From positions 1 through 56,677 of the forward strand of contig NZ_JACVVE010000037.1 of assembly GCF_016648105.1 (NCBI RefSeq): a DNA stretch of 56,677 nucleotides. The letters run 5' to 3'. The position numbers and the translations under genes are program-made. Below the pieces are notes generated by a model. The model was not told where the DNA came from and ran no database searches. It saw only the letters and a list, made by a program, of their open reading frames with translations. Each line of letters opens with the position of its first letter. The stretch's first letter is position 1. Shown here piece by piece: positions 1-8,758 of this stretch. The stretch comes from Pseudomonas sp. S31. GTDB lineage: Bacteria; Pseudomonadota; Gammaproteobacteria; Pseudomonadales; Pseudomonadaceae.

Positions 1-13
1 CCCCCGCCCCGCA

Positions 14-29
14 CCCCCCCCCCCCCCCC
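14..29. repeat. Poly-C homopolymer run inside a C-rich window start
   Basis: Sixteen consecutive C residues lie inside a roughly 45-base stretch made almost only of C. Nothing else in the window looks like this. It sits at the extreme edge, so a sequencing or assembly end artefact is the simplest reading. I see no gene in bases 1-147 apart from the ribosome binding site of the first CDS. Confidence 0.6.
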
Positions 30-147
30 AAGCCCCTCCCCCCCCAATCCCGATCGAACAAACTATCCTTCAGGTAGGTCAACTTCTAGGTGCGTCATCG
101 CCGGCAGATTACAACCGGATGACAGACCCGAAGACGATCCTGGAGGG

Positions 148-1269
148 ATGCTGATCGTGCACATCGCCGACATCACCATGTTCTACGCCCCGGCCAGCGG
201 CGGCGTACGTACTTATCTTGATGCCAAACACCACCGCCTTGACGCCATCCCGGGCGTACGCCACAGCCTGTTGATCCCTGGCCGCAATGCCAGCCATGAC
301 GACGGCGTGTACCAGGTCCCCGCCCCACCCCTGCCCTTCGGCAAAGGCTATCGCTTCCCGGTACGCCTGGCGCCCTGGTGCAACGTGCTGCGCCAGTTGC
401 AACCCGATCTGATCGAGGTCGGCGACCCCTACCTGACCGCCTGGGCCGCACTGGAAGCGCGACGGCAACTGGATGTGCCGGTAATCGGCTTCTACCACTC
501 CGACCTGCCACTGCTGGTGAGCAACCGCATGGGCAATTGGTTCACGCCCAACGTCGAGGCCTATGTCAGCAAGCTCTACGGCAACTTCGACCGGGTCCTG
601 GCGCCCAGCCAGGTCATGGCCGACAAGCTGCGCCGCCTGGGCGTGCGCGACGTACACGTACAGCGCCTGGGCGTCGACCTGGCCACCTTCCATCCCGAGC
701 ACCGCGACCCGCATCTGCGCGCCCAGCTTGGCATCCCCGACACCAGCCGCCTGCTGATCTACGCCGGACGCGGCTCCCGGGAAAAGAACCTGCCAGTGCT
801 GCTCGACTGCATGAAGCACCTGGGCCGCCCCTACCATCTATTGCTGGTGGGTTCGAACATGCCCGCCGCAGTGCCCGAGAACGTCAGCGTCATCGACCAC
901 TTCTGCCCGCCCCATGAGGTGGCGCGGCTGATGGCCAGTGCCGACCTGCTGCTGCACGCCGGCGACCAGGAAACCTTCGGCCTGGTGATCCTCGAAGCCA
1001 TGGCCAGTGCCACGCCAGTGGTGGCGGTACACGCCGGTGCCTTTGGCGAACTGGTCAACGAGCAGTGTGGGCGCCTGTGCCGGGCCAACGACGCCCAGGC
1101 CATGGCTCAGACCGTGCGCGAGACATTCGAGGCCGGCGTGCGCAAGCTGGGCATGCAGGCCCGCCGGCACGTAGAGCAACATTATTCGTGGGACAACGTG
1201 GTCAGTGGCCTGCTGCTGCACTACCAGGCCGTGCTCGGCCATCAGCCGCAGGTGCGCGCCCATGGTTGA
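148..1269 (+). CDS. GT4-family glycosyltransferase
   Basis: This 373-residue protein has the GT-B layout of group 1 glycosyltransferases. The N-terminal half carries an acceptor-side segment with a glycine-rich SGGVRTYL loop. The C-terminal half has the sugar-nucleotide signature with two spaced glutamates (ETFGLVILEAMA) after a YAGRGSREKNL segment. It probably transfers a sugar to a lipid or glycan acceptor at the inner membrane; donor and acceptor cannot be read. The start is uncertain: the ATG at 148 is only one base from the GGAGG at 142-146, while the in-frame GTG at 157 is better spaced. It overlaps the next gene by 8 bases, so a translationally coupled three-gene operon is likely. Confidence 0.85.
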   Translation: MLIVHIADITMFYAPASGGVRTYLDAKHHRLDAIPGVRHSLLIPGRNASHDDGVYQVPAPPLPFGKGYRFPVRLAPWCNVLRQLQPDLIEVGDPYLTAWAALEARRQLDVPVIGFYHSDLPLLVSNRMGNWFTPNVEAYVSKLYGNFDRVLAPSQVMADKLRRLGVRDVHVQRLGVDLATFHPEHRDPHLRAQLGIPDTSRLLIYAGRGSREKNLPVLLDCMKHLGRPYHLLLVGSNMPAAVPENVSVIDHFCPPHEVARLMASADLLLHAGDQETFGLVILEAMASATPVVAVHAGAFGELVNEQCGRLCRANDAQAMAQTVRETFEAGVRKLGMQARRHVEQHYSWDNVVSGLLLHYQAVLGHQPQVRAHG

Positions 1270-2026
1270 GCATGCCAGCGGCCCGCGCAGCCTGATGCTG
1301 GTGCTGCACGACGTGGCGCCCGAGACCTGGGCGGACTACCGGCCCTTCGTCGAGGCCGTCGATGCCTTGGGCAACGTGCCGATGACCTGGCTGGTGGTGC
1401 CGGACTTCCACCACCGCAACCCGCTGATCGGCGACCCGGCCTTTTGCCGGCTCCTGGAACAGCGACTGGAGCGTGGCGACGAACTGGCCTTGCATGGTTT
1501 CTATCACAGCGACGATGGCCCACCTGCGCGAACCCCGGCGGAGTTCTTCATGCGCCGCGTGTACACCCACGAAGGCGAGTTCTTCGCCCTCGACCAGGCC
1601 CAGGCCCTGCAACGCCTGGAGGCTGGCCTCGAGGTATTCGCACGGCACGCCTGGCCGGTGCAGGGCTTCGTCGCCCCAGCCTGGCTGATGAGCGAAGGCA
1701 CGCGCCAGGCTCTGCGTCGCCTGCCACTGCGCTACACGAGCACGCCACAGCACCTCTACCGCTTGCCGGAATTCACCGCCATCGAGGCGCCCGGCCTGGT
1801 GTGGAGCGCCCGCAGCGCATGGCGGCGCGGGTTGTCCAGAGCGCTCTGCGAATGGCAGCGCAAACGCTGGCGCGAGGCCGACACCCTACGGCTGGGCCTG
1901 CACCCGGTGGATATGCGTCATCGCAGCTCGCGGGAGTACTGGCTCGATACGCTCGAAGCCTTGCTGGCCCAGGGTCGCCAGCCCTTGACCAAGGCCGCCT
2001 GGCTGCAGCGCCAGGCCAGTGCATGA
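1262..2026 (+). CDS. DUF2334 polysaccharide-deacetylase-like protein
   Basis: This 254-residue protein begins with a strand and Asp motif (LMLVLHDVAPETW) and has an LHGFYHSD segment near residue 80. Both fit the metal-binding Asp and His positions of the NodB-like/DUF2334 deacetylase fold. I chose the ATG at 1262 because it sits inside the end of the preceding glycosyltransferase gene; earlier in-frame starts would lengthen the overlap without a visible ribosome site. The stop overlaps the next start as ATGA. It may deacetylate the sugar product of the glycosyltransferase upstream. That role is inferred from context. Confidence 0.8.
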   Translation: MVEHASGPRSLMLVLHDVAPETWADYRPFVEAVDALGNVPMTWLVVPDFHHRNPLIGDPAFCRLLEQRLERGDELALHGFYHSDDGPPARTPAEFFMRRVYTHEGEFFALDQAQALQRLEAGLEVFARHAWPVQGFVAPAWLMSEGTRQALRRLPLRYTSTPQHLYRLPEFTAIEAPGLVWSARSAWRRGLSRALCEWQRKRWREADTLRLGLHPVDMRHRSSREYWLDTLEALLAQGRQPLTKAAWLQRQASA

Positions 2027-3015
2027 ACCGCCTGGGCTGGCTGGGCCTGACCCTGCTGTTCGCGGTGTCGGTGCCGGCCCTGCTCGGCGGCGATGAACTG
2101 TTGCCGCGGCTCAAGGCGTTCGACGGCGGCCTGCTGACAACCCTGCTGGGCATGATCCTGTTGTGCTGGGTGATCAACGCCGTGCGCCTGCGCCTGTTGC
2201 TCGGCCAGCATGGGGCGCAGCTTGGCCGGGTGCGCAGCCTGGGCGTGGTGATGGCCACCGAGTTCGCTATCTGCACCACCCCGGGCGGCAGTGGCGGCCC
2301 GCTGACCCTGATGGCCCTGCTGGCCCGCGACCGCATCGGCGCCGCACGCAGCGGTGCCGTATTCGCCATGGATCAGCTCAACGACCTGCTGTTCTTCTTC
2401 TGCGCCATGCTGGCGATTGCCGGCTATGCCCTGTTCCACAGCCTGGGCCGCAGCCAGCAGGGCATGCTGCTGGGCAGTGCCTTGCTGCTGTGCTCGGCGC
2501 TGCTGATGATCGGTGCACTGCTGCGCTATCGGCATGGCGTGATGCGCTTCAACGGTCGACTGTTGCGCCGCCTGGGCATGTCGCCACGGCGCAGGCGCCG
2601 CTGGGCGCGCAAGCTGCTGCGCTTCATCCACGCCCTGGCGCAGACCTGGCGCCTGCCCAAGCGCACCCTGGCCTTGGTGTTCGCCCTCACCTGCGCACAC
2701 TGGAGCCTGCGCTACAGCGTGCTGTACCTGGTTCTGCGTGGGTTGGGGGTAGAACTGTCGTGGATTCCCAGCTTCCTGGTGCAGATGCTGTCATTGAGCG
2801 CGGGCCAGTTCAGTCTGCTACCAGGCGGGGCGGGAGCGGCCGAGCTGACCTCGGCCAGCCTGCTGACGCCCCTGGTCGGCAGTTCGACGGCGGCCGCGGC
2901 GATCCTGATCTGGCGGGCGGTCACCTACTACTTCTACCTGCTGGCCGGTGGGCCGGTGTTCGTCTGCCTGGTGGCGCGTCCACTGCTGGAGCGCCGCGGG
3001 CGTCAGGCGGGTTGA
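2023..3015 (+). CDS. Flippase-like integral membrane protein (LPG synthase TM / UPF0104 family)
   Basis: This is a 330-residue polytopic membrane protein with about seven to eight hydrophobic segments. It has the TPGGSGGP loop and a late GGAGAAELTSASLL motif typical of the UPF0104/LPG_synthase_TM family. It lacks the soluble aminoacyl-transferase domain of MprF, so it corresponds to the flippase-like half alone. The start overlaps the preceding stop (ATGA at 2023-2026). With a glycosyltransferase and a deacetylase before it, moving a glycosylated lipid across the inner membrane is a reasonable inference. The gene ends one base before the convergent purU stop, with no terminator between. Confidence 0.8.
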   Translation: MNRLGWLGLTLLFAVSVPALLGGDELLPRLKAFDGGLLTTLLGMILLCWVINAVRLRLLLGQHGAQLGRVRSLGVVMATEFAICTTPGGSGGPLTLMALLARDRIGAARSGAVFAMDQLNDLLFFFCAMLAIAGYALFHSLGRSQQGMLLGSALLLCSALLMIGALLRYRHGVMRFNGRLLRRLGMSPRRRRRWARKLLRFIHALAQTWRLPKRTLALVFALTCAHWSLRYSVLYLVLRGLGVELSWIPSFLVQMLSLSAGQFSLLPGGAGAAELTSASLLTPLVGSSTAAAAILIWRAVTYYFYLLAGGPVFVCLVARPLLERRGRQAG

Positions 3016-3016
3016 A

Positions 3017-3868
3017 TCAGTCGAACACCACGGTCTTGTTGCCGTGCACCAGCACGCGGTCCTCGAGGTGATAACGCAAGCCACGCGCCAGCACCATCTT
3101 TTCGACGTCACGGCCAAAGCGCACCATGTCCTCGATGCTGTCGGCGTGGTTCACGCGCACCACGTCCTGCTCGATGATCGGGCCGGCATCCAGCTCTTCG
3201 GTGACGTAGTGGCAGGTTGCGCCGATCAGCTTCACGCCGCGTAGCGCTGCCTGGTGGTAGGGCTTGGCGCCGACGAACGACGGCAGGAAGCTGTGGTGGA
3301 TGTTGATGACCTTTTCCGCGTAGTCCTGGCACAACTGCGGCGGCAGGATCTGCATGTAGCGGGCAAGCACCACCACGTCGGCGGCGTGCTCCTGGACCAG
3401 TCGCGACACTTCGGCGAACGCCGGCGCCTTGTCCTTCGGGTCGACCGGTACGTGGAAGAATGGAATACCGTGCCACTCCACCATGCTGCGCAGGTCGTTG
3501 TGGTTGGACACCACGCACGGGATCTCGCAGTCCAGTTCATCGGTGTGCCAGCGGTGCAGCAGGTCGGCCAGGCAGTGCGATTCGCGGCTGGCCATCAAGA
3601 CCACACGTTTCTTCTGCGCCGAATCGGTGACGCGCCAGGTCATGGAGAACTCCTCGGCGATCGGCGCGAAGGCTTCACGGAAGGCCTCGATACCGAACGG
3701 CAGGGATTCTGCGCGGATTTCATGGCGCATGAAGAACCAACCACTCTGCTCGTCCGAGTGGTGGCTGGCTTCGTTGATCCAGCCGTTGTACAAGGCCAGG
3801 AAATTACTGACTTTCGCCACGATGCCAACACGGTCGGGGCAGGCGATCACCAGACGATAGGTGCGCAT
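3017..3868 (-). CDS. purU: Formyltetrahydrofolate deformylase
   Basis: PurU hydrolyses 10-formyl-THF to formate and THF, balancing one-carbon pools and feeding purine synthesis through PurT. The 283-residue protein has an N-terminal ACT domain (MRTYRLVIACPDRVGIVAKVSNFLA) and a formyltransferase-like domain. The latter shows VSNHNDL, the IHHSFLPSFVGAKPY catalytic loop and a GATCHYVTEELDAGPII segment. The methionine of MRTYRL matches the family start; an in-frame extension upstream has no family support. The length is normal. It is a single-gene unit, convergent with the flippase gene. Confidence 0.95.
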   Translation of the reverse strand: MRTYRLVIACPDRVGIVAKVSNFLALYNGWINEASHHSDEQSGWFFMRHEIRAESLPFGIEAFREAFAPIAEEFSMTWRVTDSAQKKRVVLMASRESHCLADLLHRWHTDELDCEIPCVVSNHNDLRSMVEWHGIPFFHVPVDPKDKAPAFAEVSRLVQEHAADVVVLARYMQILPPQLCQDYAEKVINIHHSFLPSFVGAKPYHQAALRGVKLIGATCHYVTEELDAGPIIEQDVVRVNHADSIEDMVRFGRDVEKMVLARGLRYHLEDRVLVHGNKTVVFD

Positions 3869-4096
3869 GAATGAAACTCCAGAACTTCGCAAAGGCGCCT
3901 ATTCTAGCGGCCTGCAGTGAAAAGCGCAGTAATCATTGTGCCGAGCGGCGGTGCTCGCAGCGTGCAGGGTGCCCACAGGACCGCACACACGCATCTGTTA
4001 CGAGTCATGACGAAATGTAGGATCGAAAGTAAATTTTTCTTAACCTGGGAAACATGTTGTTGCCTAGTAATTAAGAGAGTAGCGCTTATTTATAGG

Positions 4097-4125
4097 TTTA
4101 CTTGCGAGTATCGCCTGTCTATTAT
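4097..4125 (+). promoter_or_regulatory. Probable sigma-70 promoter of mvaT
   Basis: TTTACT at 4097-4102 and TATTAT at 4120-4125 are separated by 17 bases and lie about 40 bases before the mvaT start. The 3869-4164 intergenic stretch is unusually A/T-rich for this genome, which would suit autoregulation by an H-NS-like protein. No other gene is visible there. Confidence 0.6.
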
Positions 4126-4164
4126 TGGCCTCACATTTCCCGAACTCGCACTAAGGACCCCTCC

Positions 4165-4542
4165 ATGTCCCTGATCAACGAATACCGCGCCACCGAAGAA
4201 GCCATCAAGGAACTTCAGGCCCGCCTGGCCAACCTGTCGCAGGATGACAAGCTGAAAAAAGAACTGGAGTTCGAAGGCAAACTGCGCACGCTGATGGGTG
4301 AATACTCCAAGTCGCTGCGCGACGTGATTGCCCTGCTCGACCCGGAATCGAAACTGAGCAAAGCCCCACGTGGCGCCGGCAAACCTGTCAGCACCAAGCG
4401 TGCACGCAAGGTCAAGCAATACAAGAACCCGCACAACGGTGAAGTGATCGAAACCAAAGGCGGCAACCACAAGACCCTGAAAGAGTGGAAAGCCAAGTGG
4501 GGTGGCGATGTGGTTGAAAGCTGGGCAACCCTGCTGGACTGA
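4165..4542 (+). CDS. mvaT: MvaT-family H-NS-like nucleoid regulator
   Basis: MvaT proteins silence AT-rich and foreign DNA in Pseudomonas. The 125-residue product has an N-terminal oligomerising helix (MSLINEYRATEEAIKELQARL). Its C-terminal DNA-binding part contains KQYKNPHNGEVIETKGGNHKTLKEWKAKWG, which includes the family's Lys/Asn-Gly-Gly-Asn type loop. The length equals the family norm. The ATG at 4165 was chosen over an upstream in-frame start because the family N terminus begins there. P. putida names this paralogue turA in some work. It is monocistronic, with its own promoter and terminator. Confidence 0.93.
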   Translation: MSLINEYRATEEAIKELQARLANLSQDDKLKKELEFEGKLRTLMGEYSKSLRDVIALLDPESKLSKAPRGAGKPVSTKRARKVKQYKNPHNGEVIETKGGNHKTLKEWKAKWGGDVVESWATLLD

Positions 4543-4595
4543 TAGCGGAACACGCTGGCAATCGACAGCCCCGCGACAATTCGCCGCTTCACCCT

Positions 4596-4629
4596 GACAA
4601 CGCCGGCCTGATGCCGGCGTTGTCGTTTC
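4596..4629 (+). terminator. Rho-independent terminator of mvaT
   Basis: A 12-base stem, GACAACGCCGGC pairing with GCCGGCGTTGTC around a 5-base loop, is followed by GTTTCT. It sits 53 bases after the mvaT stop and just before the convergent sbcB stop. Confidence 0.7.
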
Positions 4630-4634
4630 TACAT

Positions 4635-6071
4635 TCAGGCAGTAATAGCGAATTGCTCACGCAATGCCTGGGCATGTACCTGCCAGGCATCCAGTATCCG
4701 CCGGCCCACCTCATCGGCACCGGCCCAGGCGGCCTGCCTGGCCTGCTCGAAATCACCCAGCGTATTCGGCGCCCCCCACTGCGGGTCGGACAAACGCTGC
4801 TGGCAGAACGCGAACCAGCGTTGCCGCTCCTCGCCATTGAGTGTCTCCGGGAAGTTGCGAGCCCGATACCGGAATAACAACTCCGGCAGGCGCGGGTCAT
4901 CGAACATCCAGTGCCCATGGCCTAATTGCGCAGGCTCCAGTGTGCGAACTTGCTCGCACAGACGGCGATCACGGTCGCCAATGAAGCCGTCGTATAACTG
5001 CTGTTCCGGATCCTCGCTGGGCGCGAATGCTTCCGGGCCATAGATGTGTTCCAGCTTGTCTTGCCATTGCGCCTGTTGATTGGCCAGCTGTTCACCACGG
5101 GATTGCAACAATGTCATATCCACGGCAAGACGTTGTTGATCGGCTGGACGCAATACCGAGAGTGGCGCCAGTACCGGGCACCGGTTGATCTGAACCAACT
5201 TCAGCGGTACCGGTAATTCACCTTCGGCCAAGTCTTCGCGCCGCGTGTACAACCGCTTGCGCAGCACTTCGGCACTTTCCCGCAACAAGGGTAAGGTTTC
5301 CTGCTGCAGGTCACAGACAATCAATGCATTGCGGTTACGCGGGTGCCAGGCCAGTGGCAACACCACGCCCAGATAATGACGCGCCGCGGAAAACCGTCCG
5401 GATATATGTACCAGCGGCTGCAACAAGCGCACCTGCTCCATGACTTTGTGCTTACTGCGCAATTGGAACAACCAGTCATACAATTTCGGTTGGCGCTGGC
5501 GAATCAGCCGGGCCAGGGCAATGGTCGCACGCACGTCGGAAAGTGCTTCGTGGGCGTGGCCGTGTTCGATGCCGTTGGCCTGGCTGAGCAGCTCCAGGCG
5601 CAGGCTGGTGCGTCCGTCCTGTTGCGGCCAGTTGATGCCGTCGGGGCGCAGCGCGTAGGCGGTACGCACCACGTCGATCAGGTCCCAGCGGCTGTTGCCG
5701 CCTTGCCATTCACGGGCATAGGGGTCGAAGAAGTTGCGGTAGAGGCTGTAGCGGGTGACTTCGTCGTCGAAGCGCAGGGTGTTGTAGCCCGCTGCGCAGG
5801 TACCGGGGCGCGCCAGTTCGGCGTGTACCCGGGTCATGAATTCGGCTTCACACAGGCCCTGGTTGGCCAGTTGCGCCGGGGTGATGCCGGTGACCAGGCA
5901 AGCCATAGGGTGCGGCAGGATGTCGTCGGAAGGCTGGCAATAGAAGTTGATCGGCGCTTCGATCTCGTTCAACTCGAGATCGGTGCGCACGCCGGCCACC
6001 TGCAAGGGGCGATCACAGCGCGGGTTGATGCCGGTGGTTTCGTAGTCGTGCCAGAAAATGCTGGAGCTCAC
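4635..6071 (-). CDS. sbcB: Exodeoxyribonuclease I
   Basis: Exonuclease I degrades single-stranded DNA 3' to 5' in mismatch repair and recombination. The 478-residue protein has the DEDDh exonuclease motifs: DYETTG near residue 9, YNTLRFDDEV near residue 98, and HEALSDVRATIALA near residue 180 with the His-x4-Asp pair. The C-terminal SH3-like and helical extension expected of ExoI is present. The length matches the family (about 475). It is a single gene converging on mvaT. Confidence 0.95.
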   Translation of the reverse strand: MSSSIFWHDYETTGINPRCDRPLQVAGVRTDLELNEIEAPINFYCQPSDDILPHPMACLVTGITPAQLANQGLCEAEFMTRVHAELARPGTCAAGYNTLRFDDEVTRYSLYRNFFDPYAREWQGGNSRWDLIDVVRTAYALRPDGINWPQQDGRTSLRLELLSQANGIEHGHAHEALSDVRATIALARLIRQRQPKLYDWLFQLRSKHKVMEQVRLLQPLVHISGRFSAARHYLGVVLPLAWHPRNRNALIVCDLQQETLPLLRESAEVLRKRLYTRREDLAEGELPVPLKLVQINRCPVLAPLSVLRPADQQRLAVDMTLLQSRGEQLANQQAQWQDKLEHIYGPEAFAPSEDPEQQLYDGFIGDRDRRLCEQVRTLEPAQLGHGHWMFDDPRLPELLFRYRARNFPETLNGEERQRWFAFCQQRLSDPQWGAPNTLGDFEQARQAAWAGADEVGRRILDAWQVHAQALREQFAITA

Positions 6072-6117
6072 GGGGTCGTCCTGTATCGAGGTCGCCCCGA
6101 TTCTAACCCACGGACTT

Positions 6118-6477
6118 TCAGGCGGAAGCGTTGGCCGGCTTGAAACTGAAATAGTCGCGCAGCGAGCGGACGAAATCCTCGTACTCGCGCGGCGCGTGCA
6201 ACAGCATGAAGCCGGAATCGTAATGGCCGGGGGTCTGGTCTTCGCGGCACCACAGGCAACTGGCGGTGAGGTCGACCAATTGCAGGCCGCCGCCGGGCAG
6301 CGGCAGACGCAACTGCAGCTCGTAGTCCGGGCCCACCAGCACCGGCAACTGGCTGATCAGCATCAACCCGTCCTCGGAGGCATTACCCAACTGGCCGATC
6401 GGCTGATCGGTGAAGCGGTTGTACACCTTGAGCACGCAAGGGAGCTGGTGTCGTTCGATATGGCGTTGGATGAACAT
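6118..6477 (-). CDS. PilZ-domain protein (c-di-GMP binding candidate)
   Basis: This 119-residue protein is a single PilZ domain. It begins FIQRHIERHQLPCVLKVYNR and has the NASEDGLMLIS strand that corresponds to the D/NxSxxG motif. An arginine-rich start precedes that strand, although the canonical RxxxR is imperfect. It may bind c-di-GMP and act on motility or surface traits; no partner is obvious nearby. I chose the ATG at 6477 because the longer in-frame extension has no domain content. Confidence 0.8.
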   Translation of the reverse strand: MFIQRHIERHQLPCVLKVYNRFTDQPIGQLGNASEDGLMLISQLPVLVGPDYELQLRLPLPGGGLQLVDLTASCLWCREDQTPGHYDSGFMLLHAPREYEDFVRSLRDYFSFKPANASA

Positions 6478-6600
6478 GATCACAAGTGCAGTCCGTATCC
6501 GATGCCAGGAATACGAGGAACTGGCGGTTGTCGTTACATCTGGCTTACAGGTTACTCCAGGCTGGATGGCAAATCCCATTAAATAAAAGACACCTTGGTG

Positions 6601-6987
6601 TTAACGCCAAGGCGAGGTCGTCACCGGGCTGGCCACGGCAGGTTCGCCACGGCGGTAGTGCCCGAGCTTCTCCAGGGTCTGCAGGCGCGCCTGGGCGCGG
6701 TAGGCATATTCGTTGTGCGGGTACTGCTGCATTAGGTACTCGTAGGTCTTGGCCGCATCGACGTAGAGCTTCTGGCGCTCCAGGCACTGGCCGCGCAACA
6801 GCGACACCTCGGGGTGGATGAACGGGCGCGCGCGGCTGGTGCGATCGACCTGCGACAGTTCCAGCATCACCCGCTGGCAGTCACCACGGTCGTAGGCGCG
6901 GTAGGCGTTGTTCAAGTGGTGGTCCATGGACCAGCGGGTGCAGCCGACGGTGCTGACCGCCAGTGCCAAAACAATCAGGGCTCGCAT
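6601..6987 (-). CDS. Small TPR-like exported protein, possible lipoprotein
   Basis: The 128-residue product starts with a hydrophobic signal (MRALIVLALAVSTVGC). The Cys at 16 could be lipidated, although the -3 residue (Thr) makes the lipobox weak. The mature part carries TPR-like helix pairs (NNAYRAYDRGDCQRVMLELSQV and KLYVDAAKTYEYLMQQYPHNEYAYRAQARLQTL). It is probably periplasmic and scaffold-like; no function can be assigned. The start at 6987 places the signal at the N terminus, and a GGAGAT-type site lies just upstream. Confidence 0.75.
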   Translation of the reverse strand: MRALIVLALAVSTVGCTRWSMDHHLNNAYRAYDRGDCQRVMLELSQVDRTSRARPFIHPEVSLLRGQCLERQKLYVDAAKTYEYLMQQYPHNEYAYRAQARLQTLEKLGHYRRGEPAVASPVTTSPWR

Positions 6988-7167
6988 GGGAAATCTCCTT
7001 TGATGCCAGGGTATCGGCCTTTGCCGACAAATCTTCACAGCGTTTTGCAAGGATACCCCGGCCGTTCAAACGCCACCCTGCGCCGTTCACAGGTAGTGCA
7101 ACGGAACAATGACTACAGCGCGATTCAGGAGTAGCCTTTCGCTGCGCTTCACTATAGGAGTCTGTGC

Positions 7168-8622
7168 ATGACCATCCGCCGTACCAAAATCGTCGCCACC
7201 CTTGGCCCCGCCAGCAACTCGCCGGAAGTGATCGAGCAACTGATCCTCGCCGGCCTGGACGTGGCACGCCTGAACTTCTCCCACGGCACCCCGGACGAGC
7301 ACAAGGCGCGTGCGCGCCTGATCCGTGACATCGCCGCCAAGAACGGCCGCCATGTCGCATTGCTGGGCGATCTGCAGGGTCCGAAGATCCGCATCGCCAA
7401 ATTCGGCAACAAGCGCATCGAACTGAAAGTCGGTGACAAATTCACCTTCTCCACCGCGCACCCGCTGACCGAAGGCAACCAGGACATCGTCGGTATCGAC
7501 TACCCGGACCTGGTCAAGGACTGCGGCGTCGGTGACGAACTGCTGCTCGACGATGGCCGCGTGGTCATGCGCGTCGAAACCGCCACCGCCGATGCCCTGC
7601 ACTGCGTGGTGATCATCGGAGGCCCGCTGTCGGACCACAAGGGCATCAACCGCAAAGGTGGCGGCCTGACCGCTCCGGCCCTGACCGAGAAAGACAAGGC
7701 CGACATCAAGCTGGCCGCGGAAATGGACCTGGACTACCTGGCCGTTTCGTTCCCGCGTGACGCCAGCGACATGGAATACGCCCGCAAACTGCGCGACGAA
7801 GCCGGCGGCAGCGCCTGGCTGGTGGCCAAGATCGAACGTGCCGAGGCCGTGGCCGACGACGAGACCCTCGACCAACTGATCGCCGCCTCCGACGCGGTGA
7901 TGGTCGCCCGTGGCGACCTGGGTGTGGAAATCGGCGATGCCGAGCTGATCGCCATCCAGAAGAAGATCATCCAGCACGCCCGCCGCAACAACAAGGCGGT
8001 GATCGTGGCGACCCAGATGATGGAGTCGATGATCCAGAACCCGATGCCGACCCGTGCCGAAGTGTCCGACGTGGCCAACGCCGTGCTGGACAACACCGAC
8101 GCGGTGATGCTGTCGGCCGAAAGCGCCGCCGGTGCCTACCCGATCGAAGCGGTCCAGGCCATGGCCCGTATCTGCCTGGGTGCCGAGAAGCACCCGACCA
8201 GCCAGAAGTCCAGCCACCGTCTGCACACCACCTTCGAGCGCTGCGACGAAAGCATCGCCCTGGCGGCGATGTACACCGCCAACCACTTCCCAGGCGTGAA
8301 GGCGATCATCGCCCTGACCGAAAGTGGCTATACCCCGCTGATCATGTCGCGCCTGCGCTCGCACGTACCGATCTTCGCGCTGTCGCCGCACCGCGCCACC
8401 CAGGCACGTGCCAACATGTTCCGCGGCGTCTACCCGATTGCCTTCGACCCGGCTTCGCTGCCGGCCGACAAGGTCAGCCAGGCAGCGGTCGACGAGTTGC
8501 TCAAGCGCGGGCTGGTCGAGCAAGGCGACTGGGTGATCCTGACCAAAGGCGACAGCTACCACACCATCGGTGGTACCAACGGCATGAAGATCCTGCACGT
8601 GGGTGATCCGCTGGTCGGTTGA
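7168..8622 (+). CDS. pyk: Pyruvate kinase
   Basis: Pyruvate kinase converts phosphoenolpyruvate and ADP to pyruvate and ATP in lower glycolysis. All family motifs are visible in the 484 residues. These include MTIRRTKIVATLGPAS at the start, LGDLQGPKIRI, KGGGLTAPALTEKDKADI and the AKIERAEAV lysine. They also include MVARGDLGVEIG and ATQMMESMIQNPMPTRAEVSDVANAV. The length is normal. A TAGGAG site lies just before the start. It stands alone and is followed by an inverted REP pair. It looks like the P. putida enzyme often called PykA. Confidence 0.96.
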   Translation: MTIRRTKIVATLGPASNSPEVIEQLILAGLDVARLNFSHGTPDEHKARARLIRDIAAKNGRHVALLGDLQGPKIRIAKFGNKRIELKVGDKFTFSTAHPLTEGNQDIVGIDYPDLVKDCGVGDELLLDDGRVVMRVETATADALHCVVIIGGPLSDHKGINRKGGGLTAPALTEKDKADIKLAAEMDLDYLAVSFPRDASDMEYARKLRDEAGGSAWLVAKIERAEAVADDETLDQLIAASDAVMVARGDLGVEIGDAELIAIQKKIIQHARRNNKAVIVATQMMESMIQNPMPTRAEVSDVANAVLDNTDAVMLSAESAAGAYPIEAVQAMARICLGAEKHPTSQKSSHRLHTTFERCDESIALAAMYTANHFPGVKAIIALTESGYTPLIMSRLRSHVPIFALSPHRATQARANMFRGVYPIAFDPASLPADKVSQAAVDELLKRGLVEQGDWVILTKGDSYHTIGGTNGMKILHVGDPLVG

Positions 8623-8641
8623 TGAGCCCGGGCCGCTTTGC

Positions 8642-8734
8642 GGCCCTTTCGCGGCGCAAGGCCGCTCCTACAGGACTGACGCGGCCCCTCAGGCTTGCGC
8701 TGTACCTGTAGGAGCGGCCTTGTGCCGCGAATGG
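8642..8734. repeat. REP element pair (inverted), variant core
   Basis: Two REP copies face each other at 8642-8674 (TTCGCGGCGCAAGGCCGCTC) and 8705-8734 (GAGCGGCCTTGTGCCGCGAA). They differ from the other loci by GCAAGGC/GCCTTGTGC in the stem. They lie between the convergent pyk and reductase genes. Confidence 0.85.
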
Positions 8735-8758
8735 AGGGCAAAGCCCTCCCCTCTTGAT

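Noticed and set aside
7087..8598. 503-codon frame antisense to pyk
   Set aside because: Same type of shadow frame; the sense gene is unambiguous.
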